From Daphnia pulex (taxonomy: Eukaryota; Arthropoda; Branchiopoda; Diplostraca; Daphniidae), in assembly GCF_021134715.1 (NCBI RefSeq), contig NC_060017.1, forward strand, positions 4,278,001 through 4,342,000: a DNA stretch of 64,000 nt, in the 5' to 3' direction. Shown here one piece after another: positions 63,358-64,000 of this stretch; within the stretch, counting starts at the first letter, position 1, and each line of letters opens with the position of its first letter. The notes beneath the pieces are model-generated. The model had not been told where the DNA came from. It saw only the letters and a list, made by a program, of their open reading frames with translations, and did not search any database. The position numbers were made by a program, and so were the translations under genes.

Positions 63358-64000
63358 ATGAAGTACTTATTGGTATGATCACTGTTACATTTACTTTGTA
63401 TCTGTTACACCTGTATTATATTTAGACATAGGCCGTAGAATCAATTTAAATGGAATTCATTTGGGATGTAGTGCAGCGATTTATTGAAATAGTATTTCAT
63501 GTATTCTATTTCCTGAATGATTTTTAAAAATTCGTATTTAAAGCCTTGCCTCTAAGCTACCAAGCGGCCAAAAGCACGGCGAAAGTGATTTTACCAATAA
63601 CAAATTATGACTGTGTATACTCTTTGATAAATATTTAATGAAAATGCGTTTGATTTCAATAGGTGAAGATTTTTATTGTGGTAGCCATCATTTCGCTGGC
63701 TAATTCCCAGCAGAGTGCTTCAAAAACAACGCCCAAAACTGTTAAACAGGTATCGACGACGGCTAAGCCCATGGCTGGTGCTGCTACGACTGTTAAGCGT
63801 TCATCGACAACGGTTAAGCGCGCAGGAACAACAGCTAAACCGAGAACAACTACTGTCAAGCGGGCAGGAACAACAGCTAAACCGAGAACCACTACTGTTA
63901 GGCGTGGACCTGCACCCACAACTGCCAAGCGCGCATCTACAACACCTAGACCTAGGACCACTACTGTCAAGCGCGCACCTACAACTGCTAAGCGCGCGTC
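63358..64000 (+). CDS. Secreted basic Thr-rich repeat protein (5' part, runs off the window)
   Basis: Exon 1, 63358-63372, encodes only MKYLL. After an intron of 290 bp, exon 2 starts at 63663 and continues past the window end. Joined, it gives a signal peptide (MKYLLVKIFIVVAIISLANS) and then a repeat body of units such as TTVKRAGTTAKPRT and TTAKRASTTPRPRT, rich in Thr, Lys, Arg and Pro. The Thr density suggests O-glycosylation (mucin-like), and the strong positive charge suggests binding to an acidic or chitinous matrix; both are inference. The C-terminal part is unseen. Confidence 0.8.
63800..64000 (+). repeat. Tandem coding repeats in the Thr-rich gene
   Basis: Blocks reading AAGCG.GCAGGAACAACAGCTAAACC (split here as AAGCG, GCAGGAAC, AACAGCTAAACC) followed by GAGAAC.ACTACTGT recur about every 48 bp with few changes. 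They encode KRAGTTAKPRTTTV-like units. Confidence 0.7.

Overview
The window reads as nuclear DNA of a small-genome arthropod, most likely a cladoceran crustacean such as Daphnia. This is inference. It rests on dense genes with many short introns (often 55-100 bp, GT-AG), metazoan orthologues with arthropod-like divergence, and small tandem secreted Tyr/Thr-rich and Pro/Tyr-rich protein genes of a style I associate with Daphnia. No bacterial, viral or CRISPR features were seen.

Layout. 1-2518 (+): last nine exons of vigilin (HDLBP), carrying seven KH domains. 3925-13971 (+): complete 19-exon IA-2/PTPRN gene, a dense-core-vesicle pseudophosphatase. 16600-21499 (+): complete 16-exon ANKRD28-type ankyrin protein, a PP6 regulatory subunit. 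About 22.5-27993 (+): G protein beta subunit (GNB1/Gbeta13F), with a non-coding 5' exon, a 3.5-kb first intron full of simple sequence, and an exact 340-residue protein. 28.0-32.0 kb: T-rich, probably the long Gbeta 3' UTR. 32.0-36.3 kb: repeat-rich, with a 389-bp fold-back hairpin element, related fragments, and a clean MITE with TTAA target duplications (piggyBac-like). 36.4-39.8 kb (-): decaying tandem array of small secreted Tyr/Thr-rich protein genes, with one intact copy. 40.5-47.2 kb: no convincing gene. 47.3-49.2 kb (+): small secreted Pro/Tyr-rich protein with a TATA promoter. 50.5-54.1 kb (+): 290-residue WD40 protein. 54572-57808 (-): complete 14-exon PHF12. 58221-61777 (+): complete 12-exon importin beta-1-like gene, unusually divergent. 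63358-64000+ (+): start of a secreted, basic Thr-rich repeat protein that runs off the window.

Functionally most genes are unrelated housekeeping or signalling genes: RNA binding (vigilin), secretory granules (IA-2), PP6 scaffolding (ANKRD28), heterotrimeric G protein signalling (Gbeta), Sin3/HDAC repression (PHF12) and nuclear import (importin beta). PHF12 and importin are head-to-head with 412 bp between start codons. PHF12 and the WD40 gene are tail-to-tail. The accessory interest is in 33-40 kb (mobile elements plus the secreted-gene array), in the divergent importin, and in a 65-nt hairpin downstream of IA-2. All exon boundaries were set by hand from splice signals, frame continuity and remembered family sequence, without alignment tools.
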